Source: Chrysopilus asiliformis
Taxonomy: Eukaryota; Arthropoda; Insecta; Diptera; Rhagionidae
NCBI GenBank assembly: GCA_964034945.1
Contig: OZ035963.1
Location: 36,896,361 to 36,960,360 of the forward strand
Length of the DNA stretch: 64,000 nucleotides
Direction: 5' to 3'
Shown: positions 53,961 through 64,000 of the stretch, in pieces
Numbering within the stretch: the first letter of the stretch is position 1
Layout: each line of letters begins with the position of its first letter
The notes under the pieces: model-generated
Database searches by the model: none
What the model was told of the DNA's origin: nothing
What the model saw: the letters and a program-made list of their open reading frames with translations, nothing else
Translations under genes and position numbers: made by a program

Positions 53961-54247
53961 TTAAAAGGGGAAAAGCACTTGTGCACTTATCCGAGGGGCA
54001 AAATTTGTGACGGGGAAACTTAATTGAACACTATTTTTCGTGCATAGGGTTGCAGTTAGGCGTTAACTATTGTGTGGAATTCCTAAAAATGTTCACGGGT
54101 TTCGAAAAACTGTTGCACTTGCAGGGCTCGTGCAGCTATCCGAGAAGCAGTTATCCGGGGATCACTGTATAATTTTTCCAATTGATTTTTGTGTTAAAAA
54201 TATTCAGTGGTTTTCTCATGGGAATTAATGGGCTAATATGGATTATA

Positions 54248-54799
54248 AAGGGTCTTTCAATAACGACATAACAATTTTGTATTTTAATAAAAACGCACCC
54301 TAAAACTTTTTTTATGATCTGGCAATGCTAAAACGTCAGTCAAGGTTTACATTTTTATCATGGGGAAGTTCACGAACGAGCAATGCCACACAGCTGGTCA
54401 AACAATTGATCTATTGAAGGAGAAGTTCGGTAATCGTGTAATCTCGAGAAATGGTCCGGTCGAATGGCCACCTCGCTCATGCGATTTAACGCCGTTGGAT
54501 TTCTTTTTATGGGGTTATGTTAAGTCGTTGGTTTATGCCAACAAGCCAACAGCGTTAGAGGAGCTCAGGAACAATATCGAACGCGAAATTGCCAACGTTC
54601 CGGCCGATTTGTGTGGAAGAGTGGTGGAAAATTGGCTCCAAAGAATCAATCAGTGCAATGCTCGCGGTATGAACGACATCGAATTTCATACTTAAATGTA
54701 ACATGTCCACTACACCTGGAATAAATTTCAGCCCGATATCTCAATTATTCTGTGTTTTATTTAAATACAAAATTGTTATGTCCTTATTGAAAGACCCGA
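54248..54799 (+). mobile_element. Internally deleted mariner-type element
   Basis: GGGTCTTTCAATAACGACAT at the left against its near-exact inverse at the right; arms of about 40 bp. TA at 54246-54247 and 54800-54801. Encloses the transposase fragment below. Confidence 0.85.
54360..54695 (+). pseudogene. Mariner-type transposase, C-terminal third
   Basis: 111 codons, uninterrupted. Carries WPPRSCDLTPLDFFLWGYVK with the last catalytic Asp, then the C-terminal helix region (NKPTALEELRNNIEREI). The N-terminal DNA-binding domain and the first catalytic residues are deleted. The terminal repeats are intact, so the element could be moved only by another copy's enzyme. Confidence 0.85.
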
Positions 54800-54802
54800 T
54801 AT

Positions 54803-55640
54803 TATACGGATATTGCTTCGATTTCGTATTTCCAAATATAAAAATACGCGTTACGCTAGATCTTAATAACAATTAAATTTTTTCTGGTACTCAAAATTGA
54901 CAGTACTTGATCCCAAATAATTAATTTTAAATATTACTTTTTTGAGTCTCTTTCGAGTTGCTGATTGGAGTGGTCGAGATTCGTTCCGGTCGGAGAAATC
55001 CCCATTTTGAGTGTCTTTAGGGTGTAGACGTGTGTGTTCCAGGCGGGCTTGGGTGTCGGTCGTGATCCCGACTGTATACGCCAGATTATACATGTCGCCA
55101 TTTTCATGGCGCACGTTTAAAAATATTATTTTATTAAACCTACTCGCTGCACCATTCAAGTACAGTGTGACAAGATTAACTCCCAGACATGGTCATGTAG
55201 TGTAACTGGATCAACCTAACGCAAAAATCAAAAAAAAAATATTACTTTTTACTTTTTGGCAATTTATTTATTTTTAATTTTTTTGACCTTTCTATGGAAA
55301 ACAAGCCAAAATTTTGACAAATTCATTTCATTCTCTAAATGCAGTTTTGGCAGTCCAATGATTGTGTCAAGTAAATTTGACAAGTAACTTTAATCATCTA
55401 TATTAGCAACAATCACGGATCTAATTATTTGATCCCAAAATCATAACGTTAAAATACACATGTGGAGACGCCAGATAAGAGTATGTCCCATCATTATAGA
55501 GGTACTTCTACAATTTTCGACTTTTTAACTGGTCTAATTTTCCCTACATGTGTCAGAAAAATATTTTGCCGGCAAATTTCGGTAGTGCTGTTTAGAAAAG
55601 GTAAACAAGTGCGAAAGAACCAAAAAGAAAGTGTATTGGA
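54803..55640. other. Flank between mariner remnant and MED18
   Basis: 55000-55110 is GC-richer than its surroundings and may be an old coding scrap, but no family was recognised. Confidence 0.4.
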
Positions 55641-55658
55641 ATCAAAATAAAAAAAAAT

Positions 55659-55667
55659 TATATAAAA
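55659..55667 (+). promoter_or_regulatory. Possible TATA box of MED18
   Basis: TATATAAAA lies 107 bases upstream of the MED18 ATG. In AT-rich DNA this may be chance. Confidence 0.3.
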
Positions 55668-55773
55668 GCAGTTACGCTTCTCGTGAAGTTAAGAATTGCA
55701 GAAACTTCATATAACCACAAAGTGAAAATTGCTGACAATTTTGTTTTGAGAATTTTCAAACAATTTTTAAAAT

Positions 55774-55916
55774 ATGTACAGTAATACTCAATCAGCACAA
55801 ATTAGCACTGCAAAGGATGCTCTATCCCAAGCAATACAGAGCAATATTGTTCCGAATCAGGAATATTTACTTCAAGGATCAATTTTGGATTCCGCTGTGG
55901 AGCATTTACTTCATAG
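55774..55916 (+). CDS. MED18: MED18 exon 1
   Basis: ATG at 55774; 47 codons plus two bases. MYSNTQSAQISTAKDALSQA precedes the conserved EYLLQGS block. Stops in all frames upstream support this start. Confidence 0.94.
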
Positions 55917-58900
55917 GTAATTGGTTTTTATTTATTTATTTGTATTTAGTTATGCATTCATTGTCAGTTTTACATCAGCATTGTACAAAATCTTCAAATG
56001 CGTGTTCCTAGTTTAAAACAAAAACAGTTATGTAGCCCACATCCGGTACAACATGTTGACCATCTTAGTTGTACAAAGAGTCGTAATGTAGGGTTGCCAT
56101 CCACCTACGAACCTACACCTTGAAATTGTCTAATTTCATGCTAATTCTAGTACGTTTTATAATTTATAAAATGTTCGGTTTGCTAATTCCCTTGCTAATT
56201 TTTTACAACTCGCCGCGTGTTTAAATTGGAAAAGTAAAATAACTGTCATCGATTCGTCACTTATTTGCCCCCGCCATAATGAAAATGAAAATGTGGCTTA
56301 TGTCAGGTTGCAACAAATATGAACATACACTAAGCATCGCAAAACCACATCTAGATTTTATAGAAAATCTACATTCCTGCGCAATTTACACTATAATCCC
56401 ACAAATAAAATATTCACCCTTGTTCTGGGATACGGCGTTAGCCCGCTAAACGTAACGCATTCGATTCGATTCGATTCGCTACGCTATCGGTGTTCTGAAA
56501 AACGGCGTTTGCTGTTTAAAAATATGGCAAACATCGCATGCAAACGCAGTGTCAAAAATCAGCTGGTTTTGTTTGTATCTGTGTTGATAGCCATTTCAGT
56601 GCAAGATTTGAAAGTAAAACATGGATTTCACGGTATCAATTTATTTAGTATTGAGGCAGGAGGAGATAAACTCCTTGCGGGAGCAAAGAATTCTTCTGAG
56701 AAATTCTTCGAACGTCCTGAATTTAAGTGAAGAAGCGTGAGTATATAGAAAAAGGGTAACTTTCAATTCATATAAGTTTTTTTCCTAGCTTTAGGAAGGA
56801 TGTTCGGCTGAGCAAAACATCATTTTTATATATTCTGAGGAAATCTTTTTTTGGTGGTCCCAAGCTGGATAATTTATCCGATATTGATTGCCAGATGGCC
56901 TGCACCTCTGCCACTGGTCTCCGTGAATAGCTCTTCGCGATATCAGGGTGCTCCTTCATTACATCAATTAAATAGTCGAATTGGGCAGTATTTGTTGAAT
57001 TTTTATTTCCACTCCTATTTGACAAATACACTTGTTATTTCATACTTAAATATATATTTCCATTATTTTCTAAAAACATTTTAATTGATCGCAAAACAAA
57101 ACCTGAAACTGCCTTCAATATCCACCAAACGCGAGAAAACTCAAGTGAGCAATTTAACCTCAAATATCAGCTCCCGGCGAATCTCAGAACAACGAAAATC
57201 GAATACGTTGCGAGGCGTTACTCCGCGTTGAACTCAAACGAAACGTTGCGTATTTCAGAACACAGAAAATGCGATATCGAGTGCTGATCGAGTAAATATC
57301 GAGCAAACTAACGTAACGCCGTATTTCAGAACAAGGGTGATTAGCTTGTGAGAATTGTTATTCTCTTTAATTCGCTCTATACCTTGAACTACCGAAACAC
57401 CTAATACGTTTAAGATACAGAGTTTTAATAATCTACAAAAGTCTACAAAATTGCATTTTTCTTCAACTTTCCTTCATACATAAGACTATCGAGAAATACG
57501 TGTTTTCGGAGTAAATTGCGAAAAAAAAACGTTTTTTAAAAGGCCGCCATTTTGATGGCTTCCGGTTAACGGATTATGGATTTTCATAGGATTGTCCCAT
57601 TCCAGAACCAGTGTCTGTATAATTTCATGGCTCTAGGTCCAGTGGTTTATGAGAATTTTTGTACATAGGCTGACCGTATTTTCTAAAGACAAAAGAAACG
57701 GAATTATTTATTTACACTTTTTTAAGTTATCGTGGTAAAATAATCCAAAATAATACTAATAATTAAAGTATTTTTTCCCGAACTGTGAACGCATTTCGCG
57801 GCAATAAACAAAATTCTTAGTACTGTTAATGATTTTTACTTTCTTCTACGGAGTATAATAAAGTATTGTATTCATGAAAAATTTCGACCTCTTAATTTTG
57901 CCTAAAAAACATTTCCCGATCACTCCTGAGTCGATTGGAGTCATATTTAAAAAATGTCTTTCTGTCTGTCAGTCTGTCAGTCTGTGTACAAAATTTCTCA
58001 AAAACTAATAGAGTTAGCGCCCTGAAATTTTACAGGCATGTTGGGTCCTGAAATGGGACGATCCTATCAACTTTTGGTGGAAATCCGTTAACCGGAAGTA
58101 TCCAAAATGGCGGTTTTTCAAAAATCGCGATTTCGTTTTTCTCGATTTACTCCCAAACTACGCGTCTTTTAGTGGTCGTAAGTATGACAAAACTTGGAGA
58201 AAATAAAATTTCCCACACTTTTGTCTTTAGCTATAACTCGATATCTCCACCTGTCATCGAGATAAACCGTTATTTCCAAAAAAAAACAGTTTTTTGCGAT
58301 TATCTCGAAAACTAACGGGTTTTTGCTGACTGAATGTATGAAGTGAATTAATGAGAATGGCATTCTGCACAATTTTGTTTCTTACCGTTATCCGTTATCT
58401 TTTACCGTTATTGAGATATTTTCATTAATATGTAAAAAATCATATGTTTGCGAATAATTTGCAAACTAACGGTTTTTCGACAAATCATTTAAAAGAATAA
58501 TTAAAGATGTTAACATTTTCTACATTTTTGCCATTTACCGTAAATTGATATCTTTTACAGTTCTCAAGTTATCTCAAATTTTGTACGTTTTTGATATTTT
58601 TGAATAAACCAAGAATTTATTGGGAGGTCGTCTTAGGTTGACAACGCGACAGGGCTCTAGCGTAAATTGCGCAGGGTCGTAGATTTTGTAGAAGAAAGTT
58701 TTGTGTTGACCACAACTGATATTTTATATATTGTAATAGTGTATTAATTCTATTTTTAATATAATAAATTTTAAATATAGATTTATTTATATTTTTAGTT
58801 TATTATATCGATAATAAACATACAATTCCGGAATCACTCCATTTACTTAAAACAATAACTAACGCGTGTCAAGTTTCAAGTCTATAGTACATGTCAAATT

Positions 58901-59346
58901 GGGTTAACATTATATTACACGAATTGACCTTGATTAACATACATCTAGACATAAAAGCATGTAAAAATATTATATACTTTTTATTGTTGTTAGTGAAAAT
59001 CTAATTAAAATTTTGTCACTGTCCCAAAATTCTCATTATATCTATTTTATTTTTAGATTAAAAGGCTTGTGTGATAATGTTGATAGTGGGCCAGAGCCAT
59101 TTCAAGATCACGAAGTTTGCTTTAGTTTGAGAGCCCCGAATCAACAGACTCCACTTATGTTAAGAGTAAGGCGGGCTCAGGATTGTGAAGCACCGTATCA
59201 ACTTCGTTACATTGGCCAGCCTGAAATTGGCGATCGTACACGACCAACGTTAGTTCGATCCAGTATTGATGTTGCATGTACTGCAACTGTGATTGAATTT
59301 CTCACAGAACTTGGTTGTCGTGTAGAATTTGAATACACCAATCGTG
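55774..59346 (+). CDS. MED18: Mediator complex subunit 18, partial (exons 1-2)
   Basis: Head-module subunit of Mediator, which links activators to RNA polymerase II in the nucleus. Exons 55774-55916 and 59057-59346 splice in phase (AG|GTAATT ... TTTTTAG|A). Residues 1-25 are a variable start. EYLLQGSILDSAVEHLLHRL (30-49), GLCDNVDSGPEPFQDHEVCF, LRVRRAQDCEAPYQLRYIGQ, PEIGDRTRPTLVRSSIDVA and EFLTELGCRVEFEY are strongly MED18. The visible part covers about 144 of the roughly 210 residues expected. A donor (CGTG|GTAAGA, 59347) follows NR, where the family continues with a G-Y-FRKG segment. I could not find that exon in the remaining 4.6 kb, so the C-terminal beta-barrel portion is probably outside the window. 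The introns are filled with transposons. Confidence 0.95.
56621..56860 (+). pseudogene. Harbinger transposase N-terminus, two exons
   Basis: Exon 56621-56736 (MDFTVSIYLVLRQEEINSLR onwards) splices in phase (GTGAGT ... CCTAG) to 56789 on, giving FRKDVRLSKTSFLYILRK. These match the start of HARBI1-like transposases (RLSK--F--IL). The catalytic domain is deleted and the frame runs into the antisense Myb-like gene. Confidence 0.7.
56860..57031 (-). pseudogene. Myb/SANT-like (zeste-type) DNA-binding fragment
   Basis: The minus strand encodes FDYLIDVMKEHPDIAKSYSR and VAEVQAIWQSISDKLSSLGP: spaced Trp/Phe residues and a G-P-K end, as in the Myb-like protein that accompanies Harbinger transposases. 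Its C-terminal end overlaps the transposase exon antisense and is artificial. Confidence 0.7.
57480..58726 (+). repeat. MITE family H, copy 2, with longer left part
   Basis: 58160-58726 matches 19480-20022 almost throughout and ends CCACAACTGAT. The left part (57480-58150) holds GTCTGTCAGTCTGTCAGTCT and CCGTTAACCGGAAGT-type sequence not present in copy 1. Confidence 0.75.
59057..59346 (+). CDS. MED18: MED18 exon 2
   Basis: Completes the Arg codon, then LKGLCDNVDSGPEP to EFEYTNR plus one base of the next codon. An open frame runs on to 59432 through the donor and into a MITE; that extension is not MED18-like. Confidence 0.95.
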
Positions 59347-59393
59347 GTAAGATTTTACTAACTTACAGAAACAAAAATACAGTAGGGGTATTC

Positions 59394-59859
59394 ACAGAAG
59401 CTATTAAACTAGTTGTTATAGTCGTAAAATAGTATTATTTGATAAAGTTTTGTAAACAAGAACAAAATACACGGCAACATTTTTTTGCAATCTTAACACA
59501 ATTTTTTGTGTACTAACCGCTTGGTGTAAAATATTAACTTTGGATAAATATTTGAAATAAGAAAAAATATACCTAGTGAACTTAGCGATTCGCGGATATG
59601 TGACAGTTTTAGTTAATTGTGACTAGAATATGTTGAATATGTTAGTGTTTTAAGTGATTTGGTGATTAGTGAAAATAATTAGTGTGGTTTCCGCAAAGAA
59701 AAAACGGATCAAGTAAAAAAATGTGAATAAAAAAATAGGTATCTTTTCAATTTTACTACAGGCTCGAAAAAATGCGTTCACGGTTTGGAGCAAAACTTTA
59801 ACAAATAATACTGTTTTAGGACGATAACAGCTATTTTAATAGCAAATGTGAATACCCTT
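59394..59859. mobile_element. MITE with about 60-bp terminal repeats in MED18 intron 2
   Basis: AGGGGTATTCACAGAAGCTA at the left against TAGCAAATGTGAATACCC at the right; similarity continues for about 60 bases (GTTGTTATAGTCGTAAAATA). Starts 47 bp after the MED18 exon 2 donor. No coding capacity. Confidence 0.85.
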
Positions 59860-59949
59860 AATGTTTTTTATACGATTTTATATTGTGAAAATGTTTTGAT
59901 ATGTTTGATTTTTTTTTGATTTTAAGAAAAGCTACAATCGCAACACACT

Positions 59950-60115
59950 ATATCAGTGTTGGCCATCAATCAACTACATTTATAGTTGATTGATTAGTTG
60001 ATTAAAATTTAGTTGCAACTAAATAAATCACAACAAACGATTGGTTGCAGCTCGCAACTAATTTAGTTGCGTTTGGATCAATCGCGATCAACCTTGTTAG
60101 TTGTAGCTTTATTTC
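59950..60115. repeat. AGTTGATTGATT / AGTTGCAACT motif cluster
   Basis: Ten or so overlapping copies of GTTGATT, GTTGCAAC and their inverses. Possibly the end of a degenerate MITE. Confidence 0.55.
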
Positions 60116-61290
60116 GAAATGTAAGGAAATTGTGCGGTAAGTAAAAAAAAATATTATGGAATGGAATTTTCTCACAATATTTTCTACGATGGAGAAAAGT
60201 TTCTGAAAATTCCAAGTAAAACTCCTTTCCTAGTCATTCTTTTAATTAAATTATTTTGTTAAATGTTAATTCACAAATTTTTTTTGTGTGAAGATATAAA
60301 ATTATATCTATAAACATTCTAACATTATTGGAAAAATTACAAAAGTTTTTCTGGGGAATTTTTTTATAAGAGCAGAATATAAGGCCAGATTTTCTTTATT
60401 ATAAAGTAAATTGGACTGATTATTCTCACAAGAAATATACGCGAATTCGAAATCCCCGATTTTGATATTTTTTTCAGAAATAATTTACCAAAGAATTTTG
60501 ATTTTTTTTTCGGAGGCATGCGGGGTAATTTCGTTCTTAAATTCGTTATGATTTAGTTGACTTTCATAATCTCGGCCACATATGTTTTACTTAATCTTTT
60601 ACGAGAACTTCGTATCAGTATTTTCAACTTCATCATATATAAGACTAGCAAAAAAACGCGTAGTTTCGGAGTAAATAGCGAAAAATCAAAAAAATATCCT
60701 TTTTGCTAATTTCAATTTTTAGCGATTTTCTCGAAAACTAACAGTTTTTCGTCGTGATATGTGCTTATTACAGTTAGCGATTACTTTTATTTGTTCTCGA
60801 GATATTGACATTAATATCTGAAAATTTTGTTTTTTTTTTATTTTTTGATTTTTTACAACAAAACAAAAAAAATATAGATGATACAACGTTCTACGATTTG
60901 GCCTTTAACCGTAAAATAACATATTTTCGTACTCTAGAGAAATTACATTTTTTGTGTGAAAAAGTCATTGCTGTTCAGACATTTTCTGGCTAATTTTATT
61001 TTGCTCTGTAATTTTTCCAAAAAAAATTCGATTCTATGTTGTATAAGAAAGTGATGTGCTGTTTCTGGCTAATTTAATTTTGCTCTGTAATATTTTAAAA
61101 AAAATCGATTACGCCTCAGTTCCAGGAGTTTCAGCTGGGCAAGCAAAAGAATATTCTTTTTCATTCTTTATCATTCGCGAATTTTTGATGTTGGTAATAA
61201 ATGTTTTTCATTCTCTCGCGAAAAGAATTTATGCATGAACATTTTCGAAATCGTATCGAAAGTATGTTGGACCCAAAAACTCATTTGCGA
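60116..61290. other. MED18 intron 2, unassigned AT-rich part
   Basis: No exon recognised. 60640-60800 resembles the interior of family H. GTTTCTGGCTAATTTAATTT-type sequence is duplicated at about 60983 and 61061. Confidence 0.4.
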
Positions 61291-61298
61291 ATGAAAAA

Positions 61299-61450
61299 TA
61301 TCAGTTGTGGTCAACACAAAACTTTCTTCTACAAAATCTACGACCCTGCGCAATTTACGCTAGAGCCCTGTCGCGTTGTCAACCTAAGACGACCTCCCAA
61401 TAAATTCTTGGTTTATTCAAAAATATCAAAAACGTACAAAAATTGAGATA
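61299..61450 (-). repeat. MITE family H, end fragment
   Basis: ATATCAGTTGTGGTCAACAC through CAAAAACGTACAAAAATTGA: the inverse of 58570-58726. Confidence 0.8.
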
Positions 61451-61559
61451 ACTTGAGAACTGTAAAACTCACTCCAAATTTTCCGCGTTTCATTGACGCT
61501 TGAATTGGGTGTTTATAAAAATGTAAGATAAATATATTTTATGTTTTAATCAGTGTTGA

Positions 61560-62090
61560 AAACTTTATTTTGTTATTTCGTTCATTTCGCTCTTAAAAGT
61601 TTTACTCCCAACGACAAGAACGTTTGCTGCGGTTTCTTACTGCCGTTCTCAAGAACGAAAATGATTTGCAAGCGCAATCATTCTTTAAAGAGAGAAAGTT
61701 TGAGCTCCGCGGTATTGTTCGTAGGAGTCGGAATGACCGATGCACATTTTTCCGTTCTCGCTCCCAAGTTAAGAACGAAATGGTTTCTATTTAAGTTTTC
61801 GCTCCTTGTTGAAAGCGGTTTGTGGGTCTCGCATAAAAATGAATGAAAGCCTCGAGCGATGGATTTTTGGTATGATGCCCACACACACATATAAGTATGG
61901 ATTTTACTAGTGAGAGAACGATATTTCGCTCCCAGCATTAACGTTATGTTCTCAAAGAACGTAAAAACAAAATGCAAATGTAAACGCGGAGCTCCCGGCG
62001 TATTCCAGAATACCAATTTCATAGCGAATCGAATCGAACACGATACGTTTTTGTTCCCAACGCCGTATTCAAAATAGAGGTGAATATCTT
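61560..62090. repeat. Degenerate repeat, ending in a Harbinger B fragment
   Basis: Several AAGAACG / CGTTCTC motifs (61617, 61652, 61739, 61772, 61955) in both orientations. CGGCGTATTCCAGAATACC and AACGCCGTATTC at 61996-62070 resemble B-family ends. Confidence 0.5.
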
Positions 62091-62364
62091 ATGGTTTTTC
62101 TACACACTTCCGTTTTAGATTGAAACGCACAGAAAAAACCCTTATGTTTTATGAATTTCGAGAAAAATTGTTTTTTGCTCCAGCTTGATGAGGGCTCTAA
62201 TGTCCGTAGTAAAAATTAAAACCGTTATTCAGTCATAACTTTGAGCTGAGGTGGATCTCTGCCTGAATATTTGTTCAACTTTAATCGATAAGACTAAGTT
62301 CTGTCGCTCGAGTCAAAGTTGTAGAGTCATGAGAGAAATATTTAGAGTCTGACCGATTAATTGG

Positions 62365-62455
62365 CTTCGGCTCTCTTTTGGCCAAAAATGAAACCTGCGG
62401 CTAACCTTTGGATTCGGCCAAAATTAAGCTGAAGGTTTGACCGAAGCCGAAGGTG
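62365..62455. repeat. GGCCGAA-type palindromic repeat
   Basis: TTAATTGGCTTCGGCT to GACCGAAGCCGAAGGTG; relative of 42050-42175. Confidence 0.5.
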
Positions 62456-62798
62456 CAAGTGAATTGTCAAATATCAATGCAATGAAAACAAAAATGTGGC
62501 GTATATTTACTGTCTTATACAAAGTATAAAGTATTCATGAAAAATTTCGACCCCCTAATTTTGCCTGAAAATTATTTCTCACTCCTGAGTCGATTGGACC
62601 CATATTACAAAAATGTGTTTCCATTTGTCAGTCTATTATAGGACATTCAGCTTAACCATCGACTTTTGATACATGAAACTTACTGCCAATATGTCACATA
62701 ACAATGTGGAACGAATTGATATTTTCAAGTTGTTGGTATCAGTTGTTTAGCAAGTTTTACTGAACTATAAATAAATTTGACCTTATTTTTTCAATCTA

Positions 62799-63307
62799 CA
62801 GGGTGAGTCACAACTACTGTCAGCAAATAAAAATGCTGTAAAAAATAAAATAATTCAAAGAGTAATATATTTTTTGTTTAAAGACAAATAATTAATTGCG
62901 CAGCTCAAATCTTTCTCCTTTCTCCTTAATGGTGAGATGTAAACGTTTGAAAATGTATTGCAGCTGGCACGCACTATTTTCTGTGGCATTTCATCCCATA
63001 TATTTACTAATGCTTCTTGCCGTTTTCTTTGGTCCACCTGTGCGGAGAATTTTCCATGTACCTGTCTCGCTAAATCGTTTTATAGTCCGGAAGATAAATC
63101 TTTCATTGATACCAACATCTCTAATGCGTTTAAGGATAGCAGGATCACAACGAGCTCTCTTTTCGTGTCCATGTTTATTATAACTTATAATGCAGAAAAA
63201 ACAATAAAATTTTTCTATAGAGAATAAACTGATTCGCTGGGGAAAAATGCCAGATGTACATAACATTGATACCTAAACTTCACTGACAGTAGTTGAGACT
63301 CACCCTG
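62799..63307 (-). mobile_element. Deleted Tc1/mariner-type element
   Basis: CAGGGTGAGTCACAACTACT at the left, inverse at the right, TA on each side (62797-62798, 63308-63309). The minus strand keeps ILKRIRDVGINERFIFRTIK and RFSETGTWKILRTGGPKKTA (helix-turn-helix and GRP-like linker of a transposase), then a C-terminal MPQKIVRASCN. The catalytic domain is deleted between them. Confidence 0.82.
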
Positions 63308-63322
63308 TAAATTAAAAATATC

Positions 63323-63465
63323 TTTTTATACCCGTATGGTGAAACCAAAGGGTATATTAACTTTGCTTTACCGTTTGTAACGCCAAGATCCCGTCATCAC
63401 ACACAAAAATGAATTACACCAGTGTGTTTAGAATGATAAAAAAAATTGAATTTTGCATGTCCGTC

Positions 63466-63500
<35 letters not shown>

Positions 63501-63898
63501 CTGTCTGTCCGTCCGTCTGTCTGTGGCGCGGATTGCGGGCGCACGGATTGAGCTACAGACTTGAAATTTTGCGCAGATTCGTTTTTCGTAAAATGCGAGG
63601 CTAAGTTCGTTAATGGGCAAAAATGGACCATTAGGGGGGTACGAAAACGTTTTTTGCGAATATCTCAAAAACGGTGCATCTTATTAAAAAAGTCAAAGAA
63701 CAAAAGTTATTTAGGATATGATTCTACATAAAACTCCCATACATAAAAATCCGATTGGAATAAATTTTAAAAAATCTTATTGGAAAATTTGACTTCAAAG
63801 TGGAATTTTGGTACAACTGTTCGAATTTTGATACGAATATCACCATACGGGGGGTCTCCAATGATTGCCAGATTGGCAATTATAGCTTTTGTTATGTT
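63323..63898 (-). repeat. Repeat family A, full-length inverted copy
   Basis: Reverse of 20299-20857, with a longer CTGT/CCGT microsatellite (63461-63525) and the same inverted 13-mers (63330-63342, 63840-63852). Immediately follows the element ending at 63307. Confidence 0.85.
63461..63525. repeat. (CTGT/CCGT)n microsatellite
   Basis: About 16 tetranucleotide units inside the family A copy; the plus copy at 20686-20719 has about half as many. Confidence 0.9.
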
Positions 63899-64000
63899 TT
63901 AAATTAAATATACATACCTTCTTTCTTTATTCATTTTCACGGTTTTTTAATTTTAGCTGTCGATTCCAAAATCGGCGCGCCTCGATTTGTCGTTTTTTAT

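Larger units (their letters stand above)
56413..57340. mobile_element. Harbinger derivative B, copy 3, with transposase and Myb-like fragments
   Basis: Ends TTCACCCTTGTTCTGGGATA / inverse, in MED18 intron 1. Holds remnants of both genes typical of Harbinger elements, facing each other (next two entries). Confidence 0.85.

Noticed and set aside
54863..55159. Possible protein with GDMYNLAYTVGITTDTQARL
   Set aside because: GC-richer open stretch, but no family recognised and no splice or start context; not called as a gene.
59347..59432. C-terminal extension of MED18
   Set aside because: It reads through a good splice donor into a MITE and lacks the family's conserved continuation.
63940..64000. 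MED18 exon 3 after TTTTAATTTTAG at 63951
   Set aside because: The translation (AVDSKIGAPRFV) does not match the expected FRKG-containing segment.

Overview
The window is AT-rich nuclear DNA from an arthropod, most likely an insect. It has spliced genes with GT/AG introns, a Ty1/copia retrotransposon with a copia-type primer site, and many Tc1/mariner, Harbinger, hAT-like and non-LTR remnants. I cannot name the species. No bacterial operon, rRNA or CRISPR array was seen.

Three host genes can be reconstructed by splicing. (1) ALAD / porphobilinogen synthase (haem synthesis) lies on the minus strand in five exons between 32797 and 25882. It gives a complete 328-residue enzyme with all zinc-binding cysteines and both Schiff-base lysines; intron 2 is 5.7 kb and full of transposons. 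(2) An SLC31/Ctr-family copper transporter lies on the minus strand in three exons between 43860 and 43082 (191 residues, three membrane segments, MxxxM and GxxxG motifs). (3) Mediator subunit MED18 lies on the plus strand: exon 1 at 55774-55916 and exon 2 at 59057-59346. Its last exon(s) are not visible and probably lie beyond the window. An orphan minus-strand terminal exon (39313-39488) and two weak candidate first exons (16349-16484, 41282-41302) are also noted.

The rest is mostly mobile DNA, much of it nested. 1-5400: mariner-type transposase debris, a foldback repeat and a TA-flanked MITE. 7013-12800: a four-level nest in which two inverted-repeat elements enclose a copia element (LTRs 7251-7467 and 12233-12448), which is itself split by an hAT-like MITE (11113-11634). 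13351-14240: an inverted-repeat element with a tRNA-like segment. 18300-20857: a truncated Harbinger transposase plus dispersed repeats. 22383-24005: an inverted-repeat element invaded by a 5'-truncated non-LTR retrotransposon. 26732-38877: Tc1 remnants and a dense set of MITEs, several flanked by TAA or TTA. 45939-50690: two inverted copies of a foldback element carrying a 122-bp hairpin minisatellite. 51000-54800 and the MED18 introns: Harbinger derivatives that keep transposase and Myb-like fragments, plus mariner-type remnants.

The host genes are functionally unrelated (haem, copper, transcription), so the window is a gene-poor, repeat-expanded region, not a functional cluster. All calls come from reading the sequence and remembered family features. 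No database search was run.
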